Source: Mumia flava (lineage in GTDB: Bacteria; Actinomycetota; Actinomycetes; Propionibacteriales; Nocardioidaceae). From it: a stretch of DNA of 64,000 bases. Position 1 is the first letter of the stretch. Each line of letters starts with the position of its first letter. The notes under the pieces are model-generated. The model did no database searches and was not told the DNA's origin. It worked only from the letters and a program-made list of their open reading frames with translations. The DNA lies in the NCBI RefSeq assembly GCF_002797495.1, contig NZ_PGEZ01000001.1, positions 1,860,001 to 1,924,000 of the forward strand. Reading direction: 5' to 3'. Positions 1 through 8,522 of the stretch are shown here, in pieces. Made by a program: the position numbers and the translations under genes.

Positions 1-1032
1 CGTGAGCGCGCCGCCGCCCGGCGGTCCGACGAGCGCACCGACGGCCACGGCGGCTGCGACCCACCCGAGGACGCCGACCGCCGCCGCGTCGCCCGCGTGC
101 CACAGCAGTCGCTGGACCCGCGACCCGCCGCGGGCCCGCAGCAGCTCCGCCTCGCGGGCGCGGGCTGTCCGGAGCGTGCCCAGCACGGCGCCGAGCGCGA
201 TCGCGCCGACGGCGAGGACGAGCACCGCGGCCGCGCGCTGCACGGCCGTGACGGCCGCATCGGCCCGCGTGACGTCCTCGAGGCGGTCGCCGAGACCGCC
301 CTCGGTCCGCAGCTGGCTGTCCGCGGCCTCGGACTCGGTGTCGAGGAGGTTCTCGGTCAGGGCCCCGAGACGGTCCCGCGCGGTCCCCGGCGGCACCGTG
401 AACGTCCAGACGGTGGTCCGCGCCGCGGGCAGCGTCGCGAGGGTGGCCGCCGAGACGACGTACGGCCCGGCCGCCCCGACCTCCGTTCCGGACCCGGCCC
501 ACGGATCGGCGAACCAGACCGGGTCGCGCGGGTCACGGGCACGCCACGTCCCGGTCACCCTCAGCGTGCGCTCGCCCAGCCGGACGACCTCGCCCGCGCC
601 GACGCCCAGGCGCCGGGCCGCGGACTCCGGCAGCGTCGTCTCGTCGTCCGTGCTCGCCCACCGTCCGGACTCGAGATCGGCCCGGGTGCCCAGGTCGGGC
701 AGGTCGGCCGCGAACACAGCCCGCCCGTCGGCCACGAACGCGTCGCTGACCTCCGAACGGGTGGCACGCAACCCCGCCCGTACGGCGGTCGTCGCGACCG
801 CGTCGCCGGCGGCGACCTGGTCGACGAGGTCGCTGGGCGCCTCGACCCGGACGGCGGCGTCGCGCGGGGGCTCGGCGCGCAGCGCGGTCGCGACGGCGCG
901 GTCGCTGCGCTCGCTGCCGAGGGCGGCCAGGCCACCGGCGACCGCGGTCAGCGCGGCTGCCGTGACGGCGACGGCGAGGAGCAGCCAGGCGTGGGCTCGG
1001 GCGCGTCTCCAGCCCAGTCCCCACGACCCCAC
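1..1032 (-). CDS. ABC transporter permease, FtsX/MacB type (partial, 3' end outside window)
   Basis: The minus-strand frame is open from a GTG at 1032 to the window edge (344 codons, no stop). The GTG is preceded by a strong ribosome site (GAGAGGAGGA) at good spacing. The protein begins with a short basic stretch and one membrane segment (about residues 15-37, WLLLAVAVTAAALTAV). A long polar extracytoplasmic region of about 230 residues follows, then a membrane segment (VLVLAVGAIALGAVLGTL) and, after a charged cytoplasmic loop (RAREAELLRARGG), the start of a third. This layout and the loop motif are typical of FtsX-like permeases of lipoprotein-release or macrolide-export ABC systems. The substrate cannot be told, and no ATPase gene is visible. 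It starts 68 bp beyond the pcaJ stop on the same strand, so it could be read from the pca operon, but nothing in the protein links it to aromatic catabolism. Confidence 0.72.
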   Translation of the reverse strand, partial: MGSWGLGWRRARAHAWLLLAVAVTAAALTAVAGGLAALGSERSDRAVATALRAEPPRDAAVRVEAPSDLVDQVAAGDAVATTAVRAGLRATRSEVSDAFVADGRAVFAADLPDLGTRADLESGRWASTDDETTLPESAARRLGVGAGEVVRLGERTLRVTGTWRARDPRDPVWFADPWAGSGTEVGAAGPYVVSAATLATLPAARTTVWTFTVPPGTARDRLGALTENLLDTESEAADSQLRTEGGLGDRLEDVTRADAAVTAVQRAAAVLVLAVGAIALGAVLGTLRTARAREAELLRARGGSRVQRLLWHAGDAAAVGVLGWVAAAVAVGALVGPPGGGALT

Positions 1033-1100
1033 CGGTCCTCCTCTCGGCCGGCGGTCAGTCTAGGTGCTCGCGAGGTCGCCCCTCGACCGGGAAGGACGGA

Positions 1101-1805
1101 TCAGTCGGCGGCGGCGCCGGCCCCCTCCCTGAGGCGCAGGACGACGCCGAGCCGCTCGGCGAGAGCGTCGACGGTCGTCCCGTAGGTCTCGCGGACGACC
1201 ACCCCGTCGGAGCCGACGTCGAAGACGCCGAGGTCGGCGTAGACCCGGCTGACGCAGCCCAGGCCCGTCGCCGGGTAGGTGAGCCGCTCGACGAGCTTGC
1301 TCGAGCCGTCCTTCGCGAACAGCGTCATCATCACGAAGACGTCCTTCGCGCCGACGGCGAGGTCCATGGCGCCACCGACGGCCGGGATCGCGTCGGGCGC
1401 GCCGGTGTGCCAGTTCGCGAGGTCGCCGTCCTGCGAGACCTGGAACGCCCCGAGCACGCAGACGTCGAGGTGGCCGCCGCGCATCATCGCGAACGAATCG
1501 GCGTGGTGGAAGTACGACGCCCCGGGCAGCTCGGTCACCGGAACCTTGCCGGCGTTGATCAGGTCCGGGTCGACGTCGTCGCCGTGGGCAGCGGGACCCA
1601 TCCCGAGCATCCCGTTCTCGGTGTGCAGGACGACGCCCGATCCCGCCGCGAGGTGGTCGGCGACCTTCGTCGGCTGACCGATGCCCAGGTTGACGTACGC
1701 GCCGTCGGGGATGTCCCGCGCGACCAGGGCGGCCATCTCGTCCCGGCTGAGCGGTCCGCGGTCGGCGTGCTCGGCCGTACGGGTCTCGGCGTCGGTCGTG
1801 GTCAT
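1101..1805 (-). CDS. pcaJ: 3-oxoadipate CoA-transferase, beta subunit
   Basis: 234-residue subunit B of a class I CoA-transferase. With PcaI it moves CoA from succinyl-CoA to beta-ketoadipate, the second-to-last step of protocatechuate degradation. The family's catalytic glutamate is visible in HTENGMLG (Glu63). The N-terminal NLGIGQPT and the glycine-rich GGAMDLAVGAK segments are characteristic. The ATG at 1805 overlaps the pcaI stop by four bases (ATGA), so the pair is probably translationally coupled. Family members with this sequence also act on acetoacetate; the pca assignment rests on position at the end of the pcaHGB-DC-F-I-J run. Confidence 0.9.
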   Translation of the reverse strand: MTTTDAETRTAEHADRGPLSRDEMAALVARDIPDGAYVNLGIGQPTKVADHLAAGSGVVLHTENGMLGMGPAAHGDDVDPDLINAGKVPVTELPGASYFHHADSFAMMRGGHLDVCVLGAFQVSQDGDLANWHTGAPDAIPAVGGAMDLAVGAKDVFVMMTLFAKDGSSKLVERLTYPATGLGCVSRVYADLGVFDVGSDGVVVRETYGTTVDALAERLGVVLRLREGAGAAAD

Positions 1806-2494
1806 CCTGCGGCTCCTTCCCGAGCGGCGATCCGCTGCTCGGCACCGACGGCGACGACGCGGGAGACGAAGATGCCGGGGGTGACGACGGCCTCGGGGTC
1901 GATCCCGCCGACCTCGACCACGTCGTCGACCTCGACGATCGTGGTCGCCGCCGCGGTGGCCATCACGGGACCGAAGTTGCGGGCCGTCTTGTGGTACACG
2001 ACGTTGCCGGCCCCGTCGGCCCTGCGGGCGGCGACCAGCGCGACGTCGCCGCGCAGCGGGTACTCCAGCACGTGGTCGCGCCCGTCGATCCGTCGGGTCT
2101 CCTTGCCGTCCGCGAGGATCGTCCCGAAGCCCGTCGGGGTGAAGAACGCCCCGATCCCGGCACCGGCGGCACGCATCCGCTCGGCGAGGTTGCCCTGGGG
2201 GACCACCTCGAGCTCGATCTCGCCGGCGCGGTAGAGGTCGTCGAAGACGAAGGAGTCGGACTGGCGCGGGAACGAGCACACCATCCGGCGCACCTGCCCC
2301 GCCGCGAGCAGCGCCGCGAGCCCCGTCGTCCCGTTGCCCGCGTTGTTGCTGACCACGGTGAGGTCGCGCGCACCCTGCCGTACGAGGGCGTCGATCAGCG
2401 TGAACGGCATCCCGGACTTGCCGAACCCGCCGATCAGCACGGTCGCGCCGTCGGCGATGTCCGCGACGGCCGCGTCGGCGTCGAGCACCTGCAT
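1802..2494 (-). CDS. pcaI: 3-oxoadipate CoA-transferase, alpha subunit
   Basis: 230-residue subunit A of the succinyl-CoA:3-oxoadipate CoA-transferase. The CoA-binding glycine motif GGFGKSGMP is at residues 22-30, followed by the conserved SNNAGNG and the ELEVVPQGNLAERMRAAGAG stretch typical of subunit A. Its ATG shares one base with the stop of pcaF (TGATG), and its own stop lies within the pcaJ start. It therefore sits in a tightly packed pcaF-pcaI-pcaJ block that completes the pathway to succinyl-CoA and acetyl-CoA. Confidence 0.9.
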   Translation of the reverse strand: MQVLDADAAVADIADGATVLIGGFGKSGMPFTLIDALVRQGARDLTVVSNNAGNGTTGLAALLAAGQVRRMVCSFPRQSDSFVFDDLYRAGEIELEVVPQGNLAERMRAAGAGIGAFFTPTGFGTILADGKETRRIDGRDHVLEYPLRGDVALVAARRADGAGNVVYHKTARNFGPVMATAAATTIVEVDDVVEVGGIDPEAVVTPGIFVSRVVAVGAEQRIAAREGAAG

Positions 2495-3681
2495 CAGGAC
2501 GCCGCCCCCTCGTTCTCCAGGACGACGGCGAGGCCCTGCCCGACGCCGATGCAGATCCCCGCGACGCCCCAGCGCTGGTTCGTCGCGCGGAGCACGGCGG
2601 CGAGCGTGCCGAGGATGCGGCCGCCCGACGCGCCGAGCGGGTGACCGATCGCGATCGCGCCGCCCCACTGGTTGACGATCTCGGGATCGACCGGCCAGGC
2701 GTCGACGCACGCCAGGCTCTGCACGGCGAACGCCTCGTTGAGCTCCACGGCCCCGACGGCGTCCCAGCCGATCCCGGCACGCGCGAGCGCGCGGTCGGCG
2801 GCCTCGACCGGGGCGTACCCGAACTCCTGCGGGTCCAGCGCCATCACGCCGCGGCCGGCGATCCGGGCGAGCGGCTCGCGCCCGATCGTACGGGCGGCGT
2901 CGGCGGATCCGAGCAGCACGGCCGACGCGCCGTCGTTGAGCGGGGAGGCGTTGCCGGGGGTGATCGTGCCGTCGGGACGGAACGCGGGGCGCAGCTTCGC
3001 GAGGGTCTCGGCCGAGGAGTCGGGGCGGATCCCCTCGTCGCGTACGAGGTCCACGCCGTCGACGCCGACCACCAGGTCGTCGTAGTGACCGGCCTCCCAG
3101 GCCGCGTGGGCGCGACCGTGGGACTGCGCGGCGAAGGCGTCCTGCCGCTCGCGGGTGATCCCGAACCGCTCCTGGAGCTGCTCGTTGGCCTCGCCGAGCG
3201 AGACGGTCCACTCCTTCGGCATCGCGGGGTTGACCAGGCGCCAGCCGAGCGTGGTCGAGACCGCCTCGACGTTGCCGGCGGGGAAGGCGCGCGACGGCTT
3301 CGGCAGCACCCACGGGGCACGGCTCATCGACTCGACGCCGCCCGTCAGGACCACGTCGGCGTCGCCGGACTCGATCGCGCGGGACCCGGCGATGGCCGCA
3401 TCCAGGCTGGAGCCGCAGAGCCGGTTGACGGTGACGCCGGGGACGCTGGTGGGGAGGCCGGCGAGCAGGGCGGCCATCCGCCCGACGTTGCGGTTCTCCT
3501 CACCGGCGCCGTTGGCGTTGCCCCAGACGACGTCGTCGATCGCGGCCGCGTCCAGCCCGGGCGAGCGGGCCAGCGTCGCGGACACCACGGTGGCTGCGAG
3601 GTCGTCGGGGCGTACACCCGACAGAGCCCCGCCGTAGCGGCCGAACGGGGTCCGGACCGCGTCGTACACGTAGGCCGGCAT
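2494..3681 (-). CDS. pcaF: beta-ketoadipyl-CoA thiolase
   Basis: 395-residue thiolase that cleaves 3-oxoadipyl-CoA with CoA to succinyl-CoA and acetyl-CoA. The nucleophilic cysteine is Cys89 in NRLCGSSLDA. The C-terminal histidine and cysteine motifs are GHPLGASGGR and CIGVGQG. Length equals the family norm. A GTG lies one codon upstream (3684), but the ATG at 3681 has better spacing from the GGAGG sequence and is preferred. General acetyl-CoA acetyltransferase activity cannot be excluded by sequence; location between pcaDC and pcaIJ supports PcaF. Confidence 0.9.
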   Translation of the reverse strand: MPAYVYDAVRTPFGRYGGALSGVRPDDLAATVVSATLARSPGLDAAAIDDVVWGNANGAGEENRNVGRMAALLAGLPTSVPGVTVNRLCGSSLDAAIAGSRAIESGDADVVLTGGVESMSRAPWVLPKPSRAFPAGNVEAVSTTLGWRLVNPAMPKEWTVSLGEANEQLQERFGITRERQDAFAAQSHGRAHAAWEAGHYDDLVVGVDGVDLVRDEGIRPDSSAETLAKLRPAFRPDGTITPGNASPLNDGASAVLLGSADAARTIGREPLARIAGRGVMALDPQEFGYAPVEAADRALARAGIGWDAVGAVELNEAFAVQSLACVDAWPVDPEIVNQWGGAIAIGHPLGASGGRILGTLAAVLRATNQRWGVAGICIGVGQGLAVVLENEGAAS

Positions 3682-3703
3682 CACGCCTCCTCAGACTGTG
3701 GGC

Positions 3704-3718
3704 GTTCGCTGCGCGAAC
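3704..3718. promoter_or_regulatory. palindrome upstream of pcaF, possible internal operator
   Basis: GTTCGCTGCGCGAAC is a perfect inverted repeat with 6-base arms and a 3-base centre. It lies in the only sizeable gap (62 bp) of the pca operon, 23 bp before the pcaF ATG. The 6-3-6 geometry matches the palindrome before pobA (8523-8537), and both have TTC/GAA ends. It may be a second, weaker IclR-type site allowing separate control of pcaFIJ. This is inference only. Confidence 0.35.
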
Positions 3719-3743
3719 ATCCGTGCGTTCCATGAACAGACTA

Positions 3744-4997
3744 TCAAAGTGCGCCGTCGGCGGCGTCGATCTCCGCGAAGACCCGCTGCATCACGCCGAG
3801 CGCGGAGTTCGACACCGGCACCCCTGCGTAGACCCCGGTGTGGATCAGCACCTCCGCGACCTGCTCACGGGTCAGGCCGTTGCGCAGCGCCGCCCGGACG
3901 TGCATCGCCAGCTCGGCCTCGTGCCCGAGCGCGGCCAGCAGGGCGAGCGTGAGCATCGAACGGGTCGGGCGATCCAGGCCGTCACGTCCCCAGACCTCGC
4001 CCCACGCGTACCGCGTGATCAGCTCCTGAAAGGGCGCGGTCAGGTCGTCGGCCCGCTCGGTGGCCCGATCGACGTGCGCATCCCCGAGCACCGCCCGCCG
4101 CACCGCCATCCCCCGCGCGTACGCGTCCCCGTCCGCCCCGTCCGCGATTTGTCGAGTTGCGGCGCGATCCGCATCCGCAGAAGGCTCCGCAACTCGACGA
4201 ATCGGGGTCGGGACGGGCTGGAGGTGACCCCGCAGGAGCGCGGCGACGGTCTCGGGCGCCTCCGCGGGGGCGAGATGAGCGGCCTCGCCGAGCACCACGG
4301 ACCGCCCGTGCTGAACCCCGTGCGCGATCGCCGCCAGCGACTCCGGCGGCGTCGGGCCGTCGTGCGCACCGGCGATCGTCAGGACCGGTGTCGCGATCTC
4401 ACCCAGCCGGCCCCGTACGTCGAAGGTCGCGAGGGCGTCGCAGACCTGCGCGTACCCCTCGTCGTCGGTGTCGCTGAGCGCGTGCAGCAGCGCCGACCCG
4501 GTCGCCGGCTCGCGGTCGAGGAACCCGGGCGCGAACCACCGCTCGGCCGATCCCGCCACCATCGAGGGCGTCCCCGAGGTCCGGACGAGTGCCGCCCGGT
4601 CGCGCCACATCGCCTCGTCGCCGATCCTCGCGCCGGTGCACAGCAGCACGGCCGCATCGACGCGGTCGGGGTCGTCGAGCAGAAGCTGCAGCCCGACCGC
4701 GCCCCCGACCGAGTCGCCTGCGTACGCGAAGGTCCCCGCGTCGCCGCGCGCCACACCGACCCGGTCCGCGAGCTCGAGCACGCCCCGGGCCAGCTCGGCC
4801 ATCGTGAACGCACCGCCGACCGGCGCCCCGCCGTGACCGGGCAGGTCCCAGCCGACGACGTGGAACACGTCGCCGAGGAGCCGCGCCGTGGACGCCCACA
4901 GGGTCGCGCACGTGGTGCCGAGCGACGGTCCGACGATCAGCAGCGGCCGCGACGCGTCGCCGGCGAGCTCGGTGGCGGGAAGGGTGGGGACGGTCAT
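3744..4997 (-). CDS. pcaL: fused 3-oxoadipate enol-lactonase / 4-carboxymuconolactone decarboxylase
   Basis: 417-residue fusion of PcaD and PcaC, a known actinobacterial arrangement (PcaL). Residues about 1-262 are an alpha/beta-hydrolase: oxyanion segment GPSLGTT, nucleophile elbow GDSVGG (Ser96), and a late histidine in GEAAHLAP. Residues about 290-417 are a carboxymuconolactone decarboxylase domain with the family segment FQELITRYAWGEVWGR and the helix HEAELAMHVRAALRNG. It carries out two successive steps: decarboxylation of 4-carboxymuconolactone and hydrolysis of the enol-lactone to beta-ketoadipate. The ATG overlaps the pcaB stop (ATGA). The interdomain linker contains a 58-bp palindromic DNA element (4146-4203; about residues 265-284), described separately. 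Confidence 0.92.
   Translation of the reverse strand: MTVPTLPATELAGDASRPLLIVGPSLGTTCATLWASTARLLGDVFHVVGWDLPGHGGAPVGGAFTMAELARGVLELADRVGVARGDAGTFAYAGDSVGGAVGLQLLLDDPDRVDAAVLLCTGARIGDEAMWRDRAALVRTSGTPSMVAGSAERWFAPGFLDREPATGSALLHALSDTDDEGYAQVCDALATFDVRGRLGEIATPVLTIAGAHDGPTPPESLAAIAHGVQHGRSVVLGEAAHLAPAEAPETVAALLRGHLQPVPTPIRRVAEPSADADRAATRQIADGADGDAYARGMAVRRAVLGDAHVDRATERADDLTAPFQELITRYAWGEVWGRDGLDRPTRSMLTLALLAALGHEAELAMHVRAALRNGLTREQVAEVLIHTGVYAGVPVSNSALGVMQRVFAEIDAADGAL
4146..4203. repeat. 58-bp palindromic element inside the pcaL linker
   Basis: Left arm GATTTGTCGAGTTGCGG (4146-4162) and right arm CCGCAACTCGACGAATC (4187-4203) are 17-base inverted repeats with one mismatch, around a 24-base loop. 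The element stays in frame and encodes the PcaD-PcaC linker region (RRVAEPSADADRAATRQIAD), which is Ala/Asp/Arg-rich and has no expected fold. No second copy of these arms was noticed in the window. Confidence 0.7.
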
Positions 4998-6283
4998 CCG
5001 GTGATCTCCAGGGAGGTACGGGCCCGGGCCAGGACGACGTCGACGATCGCGTCGGCGGCTCCGAGGTCGTCGGGCAGGATCAGGTCGGGCGAGTCGGCGG
5101 CGGGGGCGTTCCCCACGAGGGCCGCCATCGAGCGGCGCTCGGCGGTGACCTCCGCGCCGACGCCCTCCAGTCGTTCGCGCATCCGACGCGGATCGACCTC
5201 GAGACCGGCGAGCAGCTCGGTGGTGTGCGACGCGGCGACCAGCGCCCGACGCGCCAACGTGCGTGCCGTGCCCCACTCGGCGTGCCAGGCGCCGTCGGAG
5301 CGCTGGTCGACGGCGAGCGTCGCCGCGGTGTGGAGGGTCGAGGCGAGCGGGGGTGCGGCGATCGCAGCACGGCGGATCAGCACCGACAGGACCGGGTTGC
5401 GCTTGTTCGGCATGGTCGACGAGCCGCCCTTCCCGTCCGCGGCCGGCTCGGCGACCTCACCGATCTCGGGTCGCCCCAGCGCGAGCACGTCGGAGGCGAT
5501 GTGCCCCCACGCGTCGCTGCACGTGACGAGCGCGTCGCCGAGACGGGTCAGCGGCGACCGTACGACGTGCCACGGGGCCGTCGGCACCGCCAGCCCCAGC
5601 GCACGCGCGCACCGCGCCACCAGCTCCAGGGCCGCCCGGTCGGCCGGGGGTGCGTGGACCGGTCGCGCACCGACGGCGGCGTCTCGCACCAGCGTCGTCG
5701 CGGCCGACATCGTGCCACCCGCGCCGCCGAACGCGATCGGCAGCGCGGAGCGCACCCGCCGCAGGTCGTCGGCGGCATCCAGGACCCCGGTCAGCCAGGT
5801 CGCCGCCAGAAGTCCGAAGGTCGTCGGGACGGCGTGCTGGGTCAGCGTGCGTGCGGTCATCGCGCTCGCCCGATGCCGCTCGACGAGCCCGAGGAGTGCG
5901 CGCGCTTGTGCGGCCATCTCGTCCAGCACCGCGTCAGCGGCGTCGCCGAGGGCGAGGACGAGGCCCGTGTCGACGACGTCCTGACTGGTCAGGCCGCGGT
6001 GCAGCCACCGCGCCGCCTGCTCGTCGCCGCGCTCGGACAGGCGTTCGCGCATCGTGCGGACCAGGGGGATCACCGGGTTGCCCCCCGCCTCTGCAGCCGA
6101 CGCCAGCGCGTCGGCGTCGGCGAGCCCGACCAGACCGAGCAGGTCGGTCGACGTCGGCGCCACCCCGGCTCCGTGCAGGGCGTCGAGCCACGCCTGCTCG
6201 ACACGGACCATCGCGGCGAGGAACGCGTCGTCGGACGCGAGGTCGCCGGCTCGCTCGTCACCGGGCCACAGCAGATCCCCCAT
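4994..6283 (-). CDS. pcaB: 3-carboxy-cis,cis-muconate cycloisomerase
   Basis: 429-residue member of the fumarase/aspartase superfamily that lactonises 3-carboxymuconate to 4-carboxymuconolactone. The superfamily signature GSSTMPNKRNP is at residues 287-297. The upstream motifs TSQDVVDT (about 99-106) and LTQHAVPTTFG (about 147-157) are also conserved. Length fits PcaB rather than adenylosuccinate lyase or argininosuccinate lyase, and the flanking pcaG and pcaL genes settle it. It lies 5 bp after pcaG and overlaps pcaL by four bases. Confidence 0.92.
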   Translation of the reverse strand: MGDLLWPGDERAGDLASDDAFLAAMVRVEQAWLDALHGAGVAPTSTDLLGLVGLADADALASAAEAGGNPVIPLVRTMRERLSERGDEQAARWLHRGLTSQDVVDTGLVLALGDAADAVLDEMAAQARALLGLVERHRASAMTARTLTQHAVPTTFGLLAATWLTGVLDAADDLRRVRSALPIAFGGAGGTMSAATTLVRDAAVGARPVHAPPADRAALELVARCARALGLAVPTAPWHVVRSPLTRLGDALVTCSDAWGHIASDVLALGRPEIGEVAEPAADGKGGSSTMPNKRNPVLSVLIRRAAIAAPPLASTLHTAATLAVDQRSDGAWHAEWGTARTLARRALVAASHTTELLAGLEVDPRRMRERLEGVGAEVTAERRSMAALVGNAPAADSPDLILPDDLGAADAIVDVVLARARTSLEITG

Positions 6284-6288
6284 AGGGG

Positions 6289-6885
6289 TCAGTGTCCCGG
6301 AAACGACAGGAAGACGGTCTCTCCCGCACCCTGGAGCCGGACGTCGAAGACGTAACCGTGCTCGTCGGGCGACGCCACGAGCGTCGTGCGCCGGTCGGCC
6401 GGCAGCGACGCGAGCAGCCGGTCCGAGGCGAGCGCCCCGTCGTCACCGGGCAGGTACGCGCGGGTGAACAGCCGGTTCGTCAGGCCCCGCGCGAAGATCG
6501 TGACCGCCCAGAACGCGGCGGCACCGGGCTCGGTCGGACCCGGGGTCAGGGTCGTGAACGTGTAGCGGCCGTCGTTGTCCGTCGCCGCGCGACCGAAACC
6601 CGTGAACGTCCAGCCGTCGCGGCGCAGCGACCCGGTCCGGCGCGAGACCGAGCCGTCCGGCCCTGCCTGCCAGATCTCGAGCAGCGCGTCCGGTACGGGT
6701 CGGCCGGCGCCGTCGACGACGGTCCCGCCGAGCCGCACCGCACCCGGGGTGCCCGGCGCGACGAGCTCGGAGTCGCCGTCGTACGGAAGCGCGTACCCGA
6801 AGAACGGGCCGACGGTCTGACCGGGCGTCGCGGTCAGGGTCGGGCTGGCGTCGCTCGGCGTGTCGGTCGTGGCGTCGCTGCTCAT
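6289..6885 (-). CDS. pcaG: protocatechuate 3,4-dioxygenase, alpha subunit
   Basis: 198-residue alpha subunit of intradiol protocatechuate 3,4-dioxygenase. The N-terminal TPGQTVGPFFGYALPY is diagnostic of PcaG. The beta-sandwich core follows with DALLEIWQAGPDG and GRYTFTTLTPG. As expected for alpha subunits, the iron-binding HIH of the beta chain is absent. The ATG overlaps the pcaH stop by four bases, consistent with equimolar production of the two chains. Confidence 0.92.
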   Translation of the reverse strand: MSSDATTDTPSDASPTLTATPGQTVGPFFGYALPYDGDSELVAPGTPGAVRLGGTVVDGAGRPVPDALLEIWQAGPDGSVSRRTGSLRRDGWTFTGFGRAATDNDGRYTFTTLTPGPTEPGAAAFWAVTIFARGLTNRLFTRAYLPGDDGALASDRLLASLPADRRTTLVASPDEHGYVFDVRLQGAGETVFLSFPGH

Positions 6886-7670
6886 GCGTGCTCGTCCTCG
6901 CTCTCCAGGTACGTGCGGTGGCTGCCGGTCAGGACGATGTCCCAGCGGTAGCCGGTCGCCCACTCGTGCGTCGTGACGTCGTGGTCGTAGGTTGCGACGA
7001 GCCGCTCGCGGGCCTTGGCGTCGGTGATCGACTGGTAGATCGGGTCGAGGGAGAAGAGCGGGTCGCCGGGGAAGTACATCTGGGTGACCATCCGCTGGGT
7101 GAACTCCCGCCCGAACAGCGAGAAGTGGATGTGCGCGGGCCGCCAGGCGTTGTGGTGGTTCTTCCACGGGTACGGTCCGGGCTTGATCGTCTGGAACCGG
7201 TAGTTCCCGTCGCCGTCGGTCAGGCAGCGGCCCGTACCGGTGAAGTTCGGGTCGAGCGGCGCAGGGTGCTGGTCGCGCTTGTGGATGTAGCGACCGCCCG
7301 CGTTCGCCTGCCAGACCTCGACGAGCTGGTGGCGGACCGGACGACCCTCGCCGTCGACGATCCGGCCCGTGACCACGATCCGCTCGCCGACCGGCTCGCC
7401 CGCGTGCTGGATCGTCAGGTCGGCCTCGAGCGGGTCGACGTCGCTGTGCCCGAAGCACGGCGCCCACACCTCGATGGTCTCCGGGTCCGCGTGGTGGAGG
7501 TCCTTGGTCGGGTGCCTGAGGAGGCTGCTGCGGTACGGCGGGTAGTCGTAGCGCGGCTGCGTCTCCTCGGCGCCGCTGCGCTGGTAGTCCTGCTCGATCG
7601 CGGTGATCTCGGCGCTGACCTCGGCCTGGCTCGCCGCGGCGCCGTCCGGGTCCACTGGGGTGCTGCTCAT
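6882..7670 (-). CDS. pcaH: protocatechuate 3,4-dioxygenase, beta subunit (catalytic)
   Basis: 262-residue catalytic subunit; opens the protocatechuate ring between the hydroxyls to give 3-carboxy-cis,cis-muconate. All four non-haem Fe(III) ligands of the family can be placed: Tyr128 (GGRYIHK), Tyr167 (KPGPYPW), His180 and His182 (RPAHIHFS). The ATG at 7670 gives the standard N-terminus; an upstream in-frame ATG would run into the divergent regulator's promoter. It is the first gene of the operon pcaHGB-L-F-I-J, transcribed away from the IclR gene. Confidence 0.93.
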   Translation of the reverse strand: MSSTPVDPDGAAASQAEVSAEITAIEQDYQRSGAEETQPRYDYPPYRSSLLRHPTKDLHHADPETIEVWAPCFGHSDVDPLEADLTIQHAGEPVGERIVVTGRIVDGEGRPVRHQLVEVWQANAGGRYIHKRDQHPAPLDPNFTGTGRCLTDGDGNYRFQTIKPGPYPWKNHHNAWRPAHIHFSLFGREFTQRMVTQMYFPGDPLFSLDPIYQSITDAKARERLVATYDHDVTTHEWATGYRWDIVLTGSHRTYLESEDEHA

Positions 7671-7715
7671 GGCCCGGACGCTACGTGAGCCGAGCCACGT
7701 CGCCGAACACCCGAG

Positions 7716-7730
7716 TTTCACCCAGCGGAA
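7716..7730. promoter_or_regulatory. probable PcaR (IclR-family) operator, pcaH-pcaR intergenic
   Basis: TTTCACCCAGCGGAA lies in the 74-bp gap between divergent pcaH and pcaR. It matches 12 of 15 positions of the perfect palindrome found before pobA (8523-8537). IclR-family regulators of aromatic pathways bind short TTCC/GGAA-type palindromes. Two related sites before two co-functional transcription units support this as the pathway operator. Confidence 0.6.
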
Positions 7731-7744
7731 GTATCATCGCCGTG

Positions 7745-8491
7745 ATGGCCGGCAACACCTCGACTCCCGGAGCGACCGTGACGTCCCGTGTGCTCGCGGT
7801 CCTCGGCGCGTTCGACGCCGACCACCGGCGGCTCCCGCTGACGACGATCGCCGAGCGTGCGGGCCTGCCGCTGCCGACCGCGCACCGGATCGTCGGCGAG
7901 CTCGTCCGGGGCACAGCGCTGGTCCGGCGACCGGACGGGCGGTACGTGATCGGACGGCTGATCTGGGACGTCGGGCTGCTCGCGCCGGTCGAGTCGGACC
8001 TGCGCCAGGTCGCCGAGCCGTTCCTGCACGACATCTACGCGGCGACCCTGGCGACGGTCCACCTCGCGGTCCGCGACGGCGACGAGGTGCTGTACCTCGA
8101 GCGGATGCGCGGACGGGCGTCCGTCCCGGTCGTGAGCAGCATCGGCTCGACCCTGCCGATGCACGCGACCGGCGTCGGGAAGGTGCTGCTCGCGCACGCG
8201 CCGGAGGACGTACGGCTGCGTGTGCTCGGGTCGCTGCGCCGGATCACGCGCTACACCATCACCCAGCCCGGCCGGCTCGACGAGCAGCTCGCTCAGGTCC
8301 GTCGGGACGGGTATGCCACGACCAGCGAGGAGATGACCCTCGGCGCCTGCTCGGTCGCGGTCCCGGTGCGACGCGACGACGAGGTGGTCGCCGCGATCGG
8401 GATCGTCGCCGCGTCCCTGAAGCGAGACCGGTCCCGGCTCGTCACGGCGCTCCAGGTCGCGGCACGCGGGATCGGTCGCCAGCTGCACTGA
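7745..8491 (+). CDS. pcaR: IclR-family regulator of protocatechuate genes
   Basis: 248 residues. N-terminal winged helix-turn-helix (about residues 15-70: SRVLAVLGAFD, LTTIAERAGLPLPTAHRIV, wing RRPDGRYVIG). The C-terminal IclR effector domain contains LPMHATGVGKVLLAH and GYATTSEEMTLGACSVAVPV, hallmark IclR segments. Divergent transcription from pcaH, with a palindrome between, suggests that it controls the pca genes and itself, with protocatechuate or beta-ketoadipate as likely effector (family knowledge). A longer N-terminus from 7685 is possible but would cover the operator; the ATG at 7745 fits family length. Confidence 0.82.
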   Translation: MAGNTSTPGATVTSRVLAVLGAFDADHRRLPLTTIAERAGLPLPTAHRIVGELVRGTALVRRPDGRYVIGRLIWDVGLLAPVESDLRQVAEPFLHDIYAATLATVHLAVRDGDEVLYLERMRGRASVPVVSSIGSTLPMHATGVGKVLLAHAPEDVRLRVLGSLRRITRYTITQPGRLDEQLAQVRRDGYATTSEEMTLGACSVAVPVRRDDEVVAAIGIVAASLKRDRSRLVTALQVAARGIGRQLH

Positions 8492-8522
8492 CCCTGGGCG
8501 CACGGCCGGCGGGCTGCAGAGG

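Noticed and set aside
2-1185. Plus-strand open frames over the window start
   Set aside because: Low-complexity Arg/Pro/Ser sequence; the minus-strand frame from GTG 1032 has a ribosome site, membrane segments and FtsX character.
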